Below are positions 56,140 through 64,000 of a DNA stretch of 64,000 bases, one piece after another (the first letter of the stretch is position 1; every line of letters begins with the position of its first letter). The position numbers and the translations under genes were made by a program. A model generated the notes under the pieces. That model made no database searches and had not been told where the DNA came from. It saw nothing but the letters and a program-made list of their open reading frames with translations. The stretch comes from Saccharopolyspora phatthalungensis (GTDB lineage: Bacteria; Actinomycetota; Actinomycetes; Mycobacteriales; Pseudonocardiaceae). Location: assembly GCF_014203395.1 (NCBI RefSeq), contig NZ_JACHIW010000001.1, forward strand, positions 1,860,001-1,924,000, written 5' to 3'.

Positions 56140-58314
56140 TCACTCCTCGGCCCGAGCTTCCGGCAGGAACGGCGAAGGAGTTCCGACCCAGGTGACCAGG
56201 AGCTGGTCGCGAGGCCGGGTGCAGGCGACGTAGAACAGGCAGCGCTCGCGCTGCCTGACGTCGTCCTGCTCCTCCGGCGCGCTCTGGCCAAGCACGAAGT
56301 CGTTGGGCACGGTGCGCTCGTCAACGGCGACAACCGCTACCCGGCGGTACTCGACTCCCTTGGCGCGATTCATGGTGGCCACCTGCACGGCGTCGCGTCG
56401 AGTCGAAGCATCACCGTCCTCGACGATCACAGCGGGGATGTCGGATTCCCGCAACGCTCGCGCGAACCTGTCCCGGACTGTTCGGGTCCGGGCCAGTACG
56501 GCGATTTCTCCCGGCTCACCGGGCTCTGCCCGCCACTCAGCGATCTGCTGCACGATGAAACGCTGCTCCTCGGTGTCGTTGCGGAAGCCGCGACGGACCG
56601 GAAACCACCCCCTCAGCAACGATCGGTACCGTTCAACCGAGTCGGGTTCCTCGTCGAGGTCCAGGAATTTCTCGTCTCCCAGGATCCCCGTGGCGAACTT
56701 CAGCACCTCGCTGGTGGTCCGGTAATTCAAGGTCAGCTTCCGCGACCGGCCTCGGGTTTCGATCCCGTAACGGCTCAGCACGACCCGGTCGCCGTAAATC
56801 CGCTGGTGCGCGTCCTCGCAGATGAAAAGGTCATCCGGACCCACCGGAACCACGCCTCGCAACAGCCGCCAATGCGCCGGACTGAGGTCCTGCGCCTCGT
56901 CGACCACCACGTGGTCGTAGCGGTGGGTGTCCAGCGTCCGCTGATCGGCCACGATCTCGGCGGCTTCGACAACGGTCTTGCCGAAGGTCGTCTTGTCGTC
57001 CAATGACAGCTGGCGTTCGAATTCCTCCACCGCCGACCAGATGCGAGCGCGCTGCAACCGGTTCAGCCGGACCCGGCGTCCGGGTCGGGAAACCTTGAGG
57101 TACTCGTCGCGGTTTCGAACACCATGTCCCAGGATGACCTGGACGTATTCACGGCTGAGGAAATCCGGGGTCAGCAGCTGCCGATCCGCCTCGTTCAGAT
57201 CCACCCGGTCGAGAACCCGCTGCCAATAGTGGCGCTCGTCGTTGCCGCGCAGCGTCGTACGGCGATCTTTGGCGCGCAACAGAACCTCGCTGGCAAGTTG
57301 GTCGACACCACGCACGTCGATTCGGGCGAGCACCTCTGGCTCGGCCAACTGGGCAAGTTGCCGCTTCAGCTCTTCCGCCAGATTGCGGGTAAAGGTCGTC
57401 ACCAGCACCCGCACGTCCGACCGCCTCGCAAGAAACACCGCCCGGTGCATGCCGACGATAGTCTTGCCGGTGCCCGCACCGCCGGTGATGCGGAAAGATC
57501 CTTTCCAGCCAGGGTGATAAGCGACCGACCGCTGCTCGGGGTGCAGGAACACCCGCCATGCCTCGAAGTCGCCTTCCAGGATGCGGCGCATGTGTTCGTC
57601 GTCGGAGAAGACCACGAAGTCCATTTGGGAGCCGGGCCGCCGCAGTGATTCACGCAGTTGCTCGGCATCGGGCTCACCGCGTCCGAATTCGTGCGCCGTC
57701 CCGCGGTCGGTCTCGGAGCCGAGGGCGGTGTAGGTCCGCCGCACATCCTCCAGGGACGCGCCGAAGGCCAGGTCTAGCAGCGCGCTGCCCTGCCATGACG
57801 GCGCATCAACGCAGATTCGCTGCAACTCGTCGTCGTCACGCACCTCGACCGCGCGGTGGGCGATCCGCTCGGTGATGCCGAGCGCGATGAGCTCCCCCGG
57901 TTGGAATGGCAACCGCAGCGGTTCGGACTCAACAGTGGACGGCGCGGCGGCTGGCGGTTCGGCGACCGGTGCGGCATCGGCGCTCTTGAGCACCTCGAAA
58001 ACCCCGTTCATGGGGTTGACCTGCATCTTCAGCGTGGACGCGTACTGGTAGGCGAGATCGTGCGGTTTGATCGCCACGAGCACATAGGTGGCCTCATCAA
58101 GGGTGCCTGCGGCGAACAACACGGCACGGAAGTTGTCGTTTACGCGGGCCACACGTACTCGCCGGTCGATCGCGCCTTGCGGGATCTTCAGGTTCAGTCC
58201 GCTGCTGTCCGCACTTGAACTGAGCTTGCGCAGCAGATCCCAGGCGTTCTTTTTTAACGAGCCATCCAACTTGAGGTCCGCCTGGAAGTCCTTGTGCATG
58301 ACGACCGTCGCCAT
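56140..58314 (-). CDS. UvrD-type SF1 helicase with RelE/ParE-like N-terminal domain
   Basis: A 724-residue protein. Residues about 1-97 resemble a RelE/ParE toxin fold (HKDFQADLKL, AIDRRVRVARVNDNFRAVLF, YVLVAIKPHDLAYQYA). A linker follows, then an SF1A helicase: Walker A GGAGTGKT (278-285), motif II VVDEAQDLSPAHW (about 470-482), DAHQRIYG (501-508), LNYRTT (about 529-534), MNRAKGVEYRRVAVVAVDE and YVACTRPRDQLLVTWVG near the end. The ATG at 58314 shares a base with the stop of the upstream giant helicase (TAATG), giving tight coupling; 54 further in-frame codons upstream lie inside that gene and were not used. Confidence 0.9.
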   Translation of the reverse strand: MATVVMHKDFQADLKLDGSLKKNAWDLLRKLSSSADSSGLNLKIPQGAIDRRVRVARVNDNFRAVLFAAGTLDEATYVLVAIKPHDLAYQYASTLKMQVNPMNGVFEVLKSADAAPVAEPPAAAPSTVESEPLRLPFQPGELIALGITERIAHRAVEVRDDDELQRICVDAPSWQGSALLDLAFGASLEDVRRTYTALGSETDRGTAHEFGRGEPDAEQLRESLRRPGSQMDFVVFSDDEHMRRILEGDFEAWRVFLHPEQRSVAYHPGWKGSFRITGGAGTGKTIVGMHRAVFLARRSDVRVLVTTFTRNLAEELKRQLAQLAEPEVLARIDVRGVDQLASEVLLRAKDRRTTLRGNDERHYWQRVLDRVDLNEADRQLLTPDFLSREYVQVILGHGVRNRDEYLKVSRPGRRVRLNRLQRARIWSAVEEFERQLSLDDKTTFGKTVVEAAEIVADQRTLDTHRYDHVVVDEAQDLSPAHWRLLRGVVPVGPDDLFICEDAHQRIYGDRVVLSRYGIETRGRSRKLTLNYRTTSEVLKFATGILGDEKFLDLDEEPDSVERYRSLLRGWFPVRRGFRNDTEEQRFIVQQIAEWRAEPGEPGEIAVLARTRTVRDRFARALRESDIPAVIVEDGDASTRRDAVQVATMNRAKGVEYRRVAVVAVDERTVPNDFVLGQSAPEEQDDVRQRERCLFYVACTRPRDQLLVTWVGTPSPFLPEARAEE

Positions 58315-61300
58315 TAACGCGCGCCTCCCGATACCTGTTGGAGTTCCTGGATGATCTTCTCGACGTCGGCTGGAACCACCCGCCAACCGTCTTCGCGGAG
58401 CTGTGCTATCCGATCGGCGGATTCCTCGACGAGCACGGCGACTTTCTCCTGCGGCCAGGACAGGTCGATCTGCCACGCCCCGTCCGGGCTTTCGTCACCC
58501 GGCAGCGGTGGGGCGACGTCCCGGGTCGCCAACGCGACCAGGAGTTCCTGCAGCTCGGCTTCCGCAACCTCGATGACGAGCCGCCACTCCGCGTTGAAGC
58601 GCGGCTCGGCTGCTGCCGTGCCTGGAATTTCGTCCGGTTCGAGCTGCTTGCTGGTCGTCGCGGTGGCGAATCGCGGTAGCTCCAGTCCCAGTCCGAGGAA
58701 CTGCAGGACGTTGCCGACGGCGAGCCAATCTCGCCAGGAAGCGGCATGCGCGGACGAGCCGGCCTTGTCCGCCGCGTCGTTGAGCACCAGCAGGATCGCG
58801 AGCTCTTTTGTCTTCGCTACCGGGAGGACGACCACTCCGGCGCCGTTCGCAGTTTCGGTCAGCACAACCGGCTGCGTCCCGCTCGGCGGCGGAGCTGGCG
58901 CACCCCGACCATGCTCGACGACGATCCGCGGCAGGTCCGCCCTGTCTGCGGTTGTCATACCTGCCTTGCCAGCACTCGCCGCCAAGCCACCGGCGACTGC
59001 CTGCGCGACATTGCGCCAATGGCCCCGGTCCGAGTTGACGAGGTATGCGGTGAGCAAGGTCATCGCGTCGCCGACGATGTTGCGCGCGGCGATGCTCCCC
59101 AGGCCCGAAGTGCGATTCGCGCTGGCCACGACCTGTTCCCGTTGGCCGGTGGTGAGGAACGGCAGCGGGTTCGGCTTGGCCCCGGCCAGAACCCGCTCGA
59201 AATCCTCCATGTCCTGGTGGGTGACCCCCCAGACGACATATCCACGTTCCCGGAGGATGGCACGCTTTCGTGCGTCGGCGGTCGTCACGCTGTGCTCCGC
59301 GCTGGCGTGGAACCTAACGCTGTCGCAGAACACGGCGATGCGCGGCGCGGAGAAGTCCACCGGGGAGATAACAAAATCCGGCTTGACCACGTTATCGATG
59401 TTCACCTGGGGCTCGGCAATCCAGTTCCGGCGGCCGTCCCGCGCGTCCACCGCGAACCTGAGGCTGTCCCCATTGGTGCCCGCGCTGAGCTGCGGGCGCA
59501 GCTTGTGCTGCCGGGCCCACCGGTGCAGCTGAGCCCGGAAACGCCGTTCAATGTGGGTTTCGTCGATCGTCGTGCTGATCTGGTGCACGCCGGTGCCTTC
59601 GACCGGATCCCAGTGCTCAAGCACATCGTTGATGATGCCGAGCGCCCGGTCGCGGGAAAGCAGTTCCACATCGTCGACATGGCCCACGGACAACAGGCAG
59701 CGGTGGCAGGCCAAGTGGGGGGTGTCGACACAAGTGCAGTTCTCCAGGGTCTCCTTAGCCTTTTCCAGCAGCTCCAACAGCTTCGCCGGGTCGGTGAACT
59801 GGGTCAGATAGCCAGTGCCACCTGGAACCTGGTCGTGCAACACCACCATCTGCCGACGCCCTTGGCTACCGGACTCGACGCTGCAGAAGGCGTCCAGGTG
59901 ATCCGGGGTTCCACCAAGCACGCCGCGCAAGCCCAGCTTGAGCGCGGCGGTGAAGGACACCAGCTGCGCGTCATCGGCAAAGACGATCGGCGGGACGAGT
60001 ATCCGCAACGCTTCGGTCTGCAGCTCGTGCATCAGCGCGACGTTCGCCCACATCGCCGGGTCCGGTTTCCGGCGCTGCGGACACCAGCCACGGTGGCGGA
60101 CGTCGTTCTGGTCTTTGCCCTGCGCCGGCGGAACAACGCCGCAGCCGGTGCACACCTGGAACCTCGGAGCCGAATACTCCGCACCGGCGATGCGCATTCC
60201 CGCACCGCCCCGGTCGAGCAGCCCGAGGTTGAACCATCTGATCCTGATCTTGCGGCAGAACTCGGCGCCGAAGGGGTACTCACGCAACTGCCACGCATCG
60301 CGGATGTCCTCCGGAGCGACATCGGCGCTGGTGGCGATCTCGAACGCGGTCCGCTTGCGTTCCTCGTCCTCGTCGCCGAAACGCGATTCATCGAGGGCCG
60401 CGAAGGCCGAAACGCGGCGGAACGCGACCACATCGAGCCGCTGCCCGGAGTCCGCTGCGTGATCACTGTGACACCGGAGGCATGCCCGCGGGGCGTCATC
60501 CGGATCGGACCAGCCGCAGGCGGGGCAGCAACGCCACCGCTGGATCAAGCTGTTGTGCACGCTGCCCACATCGACCGCGTCGATGCGCACCGCTCGCCTG
60601 CTGGCGTAGAAAGTCGCACCAGGAGCAAGTTCCCCCAGCGCGGTCCGACTACCGCGCTCGTACCGGCAGTCCTCGATCTCTGCCTTCGTGGTTTCCTCGT
60701 CGACCCACCATAGGCTCACATCAAGCCGGGTTCGGTCGTCAAGCAGCGTGTAGTTCGGCAGCAGGCCCAATGACTCCAGCGCGCCAACCCAGTCATTGCC
60801 TTCGTAGACGTCCCGACGCAGCCGCTGCGCGGCCTTGCGTTCGCCGGTGACCCGTTGGAAGTCGGTTTGCGCTTCGTCATCCAGCAAATCACGCTTGGCC
60901 TGCAGTTTCTCGGCAACTGCGTTGAGGTCCGCGATCCGGCTGTTGAGCTCGTTCAGCTCACGCGCCCAGCGCATTACGCCGGTTTGCACCATGCGATCGA
61001 TGCCGGGCACCTCGCCGGACTCGGCCGCACCTGCCCAGTCACGCAGCGCGGCAGCGGTCCCGTCCGTGACGCGGTCACCGAGTGTTTCGAGGAACTCTGT
61101 CACGTAGGTCTCGGCGTTGACCCGCGCGTCATCGAGCAACCGGCGCAGCCATCGGCCTTGGGCCAGGCCGTCTTTGAGCAGGTCCGGCACGTTTTTCGGC
61201 TGTGCCCACTTCGTGCGGGAACGTGCCGCGGAGCGGTCGATCAGGGAGGCGAGGTACTGGCGACGCAGGATCTCCTCGGCATCGAGGTAGCAGGCCGGTG

Positions 61301-64000
61301 GGACGACTTCGCCGGCGATCATGTCCAGCGGTTTCCCGAAGTGGCGCAGCTCCGCCTGGCGAGCGGGCAGGATAGCCACGACGAAAGCGTTGCCGCTGCG
61401 CCGCCCGGCCCGCCCGACTCGCTGCAGGTAGCCGGCCGTGGTGCGAGGCAAGGACGTAAGCCCGACGGCGCCGAGGTCACCGATGTCGATTCCCAGTTCC
61501 AGGGTCGGAGTGCAGACCAGCACGTTCGGCGCGTTCGGTTCAGTGCTGTCCTTGAATTCGCGCTCGACCTCGGTTCGCTCGTCTCTGCTCAGCAGGGCTG
61601 TGTGCTCGCGGGAGACAATTCGCCGGACCCGTTCGGAGTTGTAGAGCGCGCGGTAATAGTTGGCGGTCTCGGCATGCCGGTGCAGCCGCCCACCGCACCC
61701 TTTGCGCAGACACGGGGCATCGGCGAAGTCGTCGGCGATGTCGGGGTGGACTGGCGTTCGCGTCTGGCACACGTGACAGCGCAGCATGCTGCGCCCGGCG
61801 GCGAGATCGGCCAGGCCGGTGCGGTCCAGCCAGATCCGGTCCGGCGGAATCAGGTATACGGCGGCACCGTTCTTGGTCGTTCTTTGTTGCAGGATTCCTT
61901 CGTCCGCGAGCATCCGGAACAGGGCGTGGACGAGGCTGGGCGCATCCGCTTCGGGCACGCCCAGGCACCGGTGGGTCCACCAGGTGAACCAGGTGCGCGG
62001 TGCGATGATGCTGTCGAACTGCTCCGACCGCGCCGCGTCGGTGGGAAACGCCGGTGCCGGACGGCCCTTGTGGAATGCCGGCATACCGGTCCGCCGGTCC
62101 CGGCCACCCCAGATCTGCCACCGATTGCCGTCTGCATGGATGTAGCGCTCCAGGAACTTGTGCCCGATGGCGCCCTGGGTGCGGATCCGTTCGAGGATGC
62201 CGCGCGCCCACGCCAACTCTTGCGCGGCGAAGTCCGTTTCCAGTTCAAGGCCGGCCGGTCGGTGCTCCGCGACCACCTGACTCACCCGGGTCTTGAACCT
62301 CTTTTTGTTGTCGGTGTCGACGAGAACGCTAATCGTGCCGGTGAGTTCCATCGTGCGGCCGGTTCGGGAATTGAGGCCGAACTCCAAGTGTGCCGCGAAG
62401 TCCATCCGAGCTTCGACCCGGGCGGTGTTGCGTACTCGCTTCTCGGTCCAGAAACTCTTGAATCCCTGCAACTCCGTGGTGCTGGGGGGCAGCAGCGCGT
62501 AGCGGGCGGCCCGATTACCGGGCCCGGCGGCATCGCTCATCAGATTCGTGACGACTTGGTCCAGCCGCACCCCATCGTTGCGGATCGCGCGGTGTAGCGC
62601 GGACCTCAGGTTGAAGGCGTAGGCACGAGCCTCGATGAATCCGGCGCGATGTGCCGCATCCTGCACGCTGTCGGTGAAGAGCAGCGTTTTCTTCTCCTGC
62701 TCGGGAATGCCGGCGTGCCCGAACAGGTGGCTCAGCGCAACCGACGCCAAGGTCGACACTCGGGAACCGAGAAACCGGATGCCGTCGGTCTTCTGGCACG
62801 ACGGGCATCTGCCGTCCGCTGCCGCTTTCAGGTCGGTTGGGTCGGTGGTGAGGACCGGCACGCATTCCTCGTGGTGGTCCGGCCGTTTCCACAGCACTTC
62901 CAAGGTCACCGGGTCGAGCCAGGCGACCTTCTCCGGCGTTGCGTCCGCCTCGCCTGCGGCGTGCAAGAACGCCCGGAAGCGGTCGCTATTCGCCAGGGAT
63001 AGCTTCCACGCCTTCTTCACCCGGTCGTCCAACTGGTTGCTGGCTGCGCCGGCAAGCGCTGCTCCCCAACCGCCCCGGCCGCAGTGCCGGCAGAACACCG
63101 CCGCCAGAAACCGGTCTATGTCGGCACCGGGGTTGTCGTCGTACCACCGAAAGGCCGCAACGTTATCGACTAAGCGGATCAGGTGTGTCACCTCACGGAC
63201 CCACAGCTGCGTTTCAACCTGCAGCAAGGCCTGGTCACCGTTCCCGGTCCGGGCATGCGAGAGCAGCGCAACGAAGGCTGACAAGGCCTTCCGTGCGCTG
63301 TCGGCCTCGCCGCTGTCGAGTGCGCTCACCCAGGTCGGTGCGACCGCACTCAAGCTGCGGGTCGCATCGTCCAACGCCGTCGTTTCAGCGGCGACCGCCA
63401 CCACGTCTGCGGTCAGCGGGTGGTGTTTGAGTGCGGCGCTCAGCTCGATGGGATCAAGTTCGTCTTCCGTGCCGAGTTCGAAGAACGCCGCGGTCGCCGC
63501 TTGGACCAGTTGTTCGTACCCGACCTCCCGGTTGTCCGGGATCAGCTCGTCGATCTCTGAGAGCAGCGGGATGCGACCAGTCGGCACGGTTTCCGATTCA
63601 GGAACCGTGCCGATCCATTCCGCGGCGGTCAACCGGTTCTCGCGAACAAGCGCCGACTCGGTAAATGAACAGCCGAAGATGGTCTCGGCGAAGTTCAACA
63701 GTTCCGCGGCGCGCGAGCCGTCGCCAAGTGTCGCCGAAGTCGCTACCGGTGCCACCGATCCGAGCGGCCGGCCGTCTCGCCTGATGCCGAGCGCCATGCC
63801 GAGCCGTCGCAGCAGCAGAGCCACATCGGTGCCCTGCGCCCCGTCGTAGGTGTGGAACTCGTCGAGCACCAGGTACTGCAAGCTTTCCGCAGCACCGTCC
63901 CACAGTCCGATGTCGTCCTGGCGCAGCAGCAACCGGTCCAGCATCTTGTAGTTGGTCAGCAGGATGTCCGGCGGGTTGGACCGCAGTGAGCCCCGGTTTT
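58314..64000 (-). CDS. Giant DEAD/DEAH helicase with MZB/DUF1998-like region and possible nuclease domain (5' end beyond window)
   Basis: At least 1,895 residues; the frame is still open at the window edge, where PPDILLTNYKML is readable, so Walker A is outside. Seen in order: motif II VLDEFHTYDG (near 63850), ATSATLGDG (63730), zinc pairs FCRHCGRGG (63080) and CPSCQKT (62800), a Cys cluster (61690-61790), motifs V-VI VLVCTPTLELGIDIGDLG and QRVGRAGRRSG (61390-61530), further CxxC pairs (60460-60530, 60070-60150), an MZB/DUF1998-type HDQVPGGTGYL and Cys cluster (59690-59850), then a possible PD-(D/E)XK-like domain (59200-59450: VVKPDFVISP, IAVFCDSVRFH, RKRAILRERGYVVWGV). Size and layout recall DruE of Druantia anti-phage systems; Lhr- or MrfA-like repair helicases are alternatives but much shorter. 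Confidence 0.85.
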   Translation of the reverse strand, partial: NRGSLRSNPPDILLTNYKMLDRLLLRQDDIGLWDGAAESLQYLVLDEFHTYDGAQGTDVALLLRRLGMALGIRRDGRPLGSVAPVATSATLGDGSRAAELLNFAETIFGCSFTESALVRENRLTAAEWIGTVPESETVPTGRIPLLSEIDELIPDNREVGYEQLVQAATAAFFELGTEDELDPIELSAALKHHPLTADVVAVAAETTALDDATRSLSAVAPTWVSALDSGEADSARKALSAFVALLSHARTGNGDQALLQVETQLWVREVTHLIRLVDNVAAFRWYDDNPGADIDRFLAAVFCRHCGRGGWGAALAGAASNQLDDRVKKAWKLSLANSDRFRAFLHAAGEADATPEKVAWLDPVTLEVLWKRPDHHEECVPVLTTDPTDLKAAADGRCPSCQKTDGIRFLGSRVSTLASVALSHLFGHAGIPEQEKKTLLFTDSVQDAAHRAGFIEARAYAFNLRSALHRAIRNDGVRLDQVVTNLMSDAAGPGNRAARYALLPPSTTELQGFKSFWTEKRVRNTARVEARMDFAAHLEFGLNSRTGRTMELTGTISVLVDTDNKKRFKTRVSQVVAEHRPAGLELETDFAAQELAWARGILERIRTQGAIGHKFLERYIHADGNRWQIWGGRDRRTGMPAFHKGRPAPAFPTDAARSEQFDSIIAPRTWFTWWTHRCLGVPEADAPSLVHALFRMLADEGILQQRTTKNGAAVYLIPPDRIWLDRTGLADLAAGRSMLRCHVCQTRTPVHPDIADDFADAPCLRKGCGGRLHRHAETANYYRALYNSERVRRIVSREHTALLSRDERTEVEREFKDSTEPNAPNVLVCTPTLELGIDIGDLGAVGLTSLPRTTAGYLQRVGRAGRRSGNAFVVAILPARQAELRHFGKPLDMIAGEVVPPACYLDAEEILRRQYLASLIDRSAARSRTKWAQPKNVPDLLKDGLAQGRWLRRLLDDARVNAETYVTEFLETLGDRVTDGTAAALRDWAGAAESGEVPGIDRMVQTGVMRWARELNELNSRIADLNAVAEKLQAKRDLLDDEAQTDFQRVTGERKAAQRLRRDVYEGNDWVGALESLGLLPNYTLLDDRTRLDVSLWWVDEETTKAEIEDCRYERGSRTALGELAPGATFYASRRAVRIDAVDVGSVHNSLIQRWRCCPACGWSDPDDAPRACLRCHSDHAADSGQRLDVVAFRRVSAFAALDESRFGDEDEERKRTAFEIATSADVAPEDIRDAWQLREYPFGAEFCRKIRIRWFNLGLLDRGGAGMRIAGAEYSAPRFQVCTGCGVVPPAQGKDQNDVRHRGWCPQRRKPDPAMWANVALMHELQTEALRILVPPIVFADDAQLVSFTAALKLGLRGVLGGTPDHLDAFCSVESGSQGRRQMVVLHDQVPGGTGYLTQFTDPAKLLELLEKAKETLENCTCVDTPHLACHRCLLSVGHVDDVELLSRDRALGIINDVLEHWDPVEGTGVHQISTTIDETHIERRFRAQLHRWARQHKLRPQLSAGTNGDSLRFAVDARDGRRNWIAEPQVNIDNVVKPDFVISPVDFSAPRIAVFCDSVRFHASAEHSVTTADARKRAILRERGYVVWGVTHQDMEDFERVLAGAKPNPLPFLTTGQREQVVASANRTSGLGSIAARNIVGDAMTLLTAYLVNSDRGHWRNVAQAVAGGLAASAGKAGMTTADRADLPRIVVEHGRGAPAPPPSGTQPVVLTETANGAGVVVLPVAKTKELAILLVLNDAADKAGSSAHAASWRDWLAVGNVLQFLGLGLELPRFATATTSKQLEPDEIPGTAAAEPRFNAEWRLVIEVAEAELQELLVALATRDVAPPLPGDESPDGAWQIDLSWPQEKVAVLVEESADRIAQLREDGWRVVPADVEKIIQELQQVSGGAR

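Noticed and set aside
58315..58476. 54-codon N-terminal extension of the SF1 helicase
   Set aside because: It lies within the end of the giant helicase gene and is Arg-rich; the TAATG overlap at 58314 gives the natural start.
56140..64000. Assignment to DISARM
   Set aside because: DUF1998 and a helicase are present, but no DrmC phospholipase-D-like protein and no DNA methyltransferase is visible; the single-chain giant helicase fits DruE-like proteins better.

Overview
The window is chromosomal DNA from a high-GC Gram-positive actinomycete (roughly 70% GC by eye, frequent GTG starts, tight 4-base start/stop overlaps). It carries a full decaprenyl-phosphoarabinose/galactan/arabinan toolkit. 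Gene order follows the Mycobacterium tuberculosis Rv3789-Rv3838c neighbourhood, and XRE/DUF397 pairs are present. This points to a mycolate-less arabinogalactan genus of the Pseudonocardiales, plausibly Saccharopolyspora (inference; no search was run).

Left part (1-30.2 kb), cell-wall arabinogalactan: the 3' end of a first DprE1-like gene, a complete dprE1, dprE2, an Emb-family arabinosyltransferase and a secreted LGFP-repeat protein. An accessory insert follows (7.1-11.6 kb: small membrane protein, zinc-knuckle peptide, XRE/DUF5753 regulator with one intact and one broken DUF397 partner, orphan NRPS condensation domain, methyltransferase). Then come two more Emb proteins and a GT2/GtrA/FAD-oxidoreductase module. 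Facing them is the minus-strand operon glf-glfT2-PAP2-ubiA. Next are a GT87 glycosyltransferase, a secreted PGRP-type amidase and a HAD phosphatase. Together these make DPA (UbiA, PAP2 phosphatase, DprE1/DprE2), build galactan (Glf, GlfT2) and add arabinan (Emb, GT87).

Middle part (30.3-42.6 kb), mostly housekeeping: F420-type oxidoreductase, XRE-cupin regulator, HhH DNA-repair-like protein, serS, a glutathionylspermidine-synthase-like ATP-grasp protein with a membrane partner, Rv3835/Rv3836/Rv3837c-like genes, pheA, a macro-domain protein, DoxX, and a convergent NarL-type two-component pair.

Right part (42.9-56.1 kb): a cytochrome bd operon (cydA-cydB-cydDC with CydD and CydC fused), a three-gene fumarylacetoacetase/IclR operon, a DUF2470 gene under an IdeR/DtxR-type iron box, a CPBP protease, arginine deiminase, and a BfrB-type ferritin preceded by two iron-box-like palindromes.

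Far right (56.1-64 kb): two minus-strand genes coupled by a TAATG overlap. One is a giant DEAD/DEAH helicase with zinc clusters, an MZB/DUF1998-like region and a possible C-terminal nuclease domain, still open at the window edge. The other is a UvrD-type SF1 helicase with a RelE/ParE-like N-terminus. This pair is the best candidate for an undescribed (anti-phage) system; the giant protein recalls DruE of Druantia.

No rRNA, tRNA, CRISPR array, insertion sequence or replication origin was recognised. At least eight genes show a TANNNT box 6-8 nt before the start codon, suggesting leaderless mRNAs.
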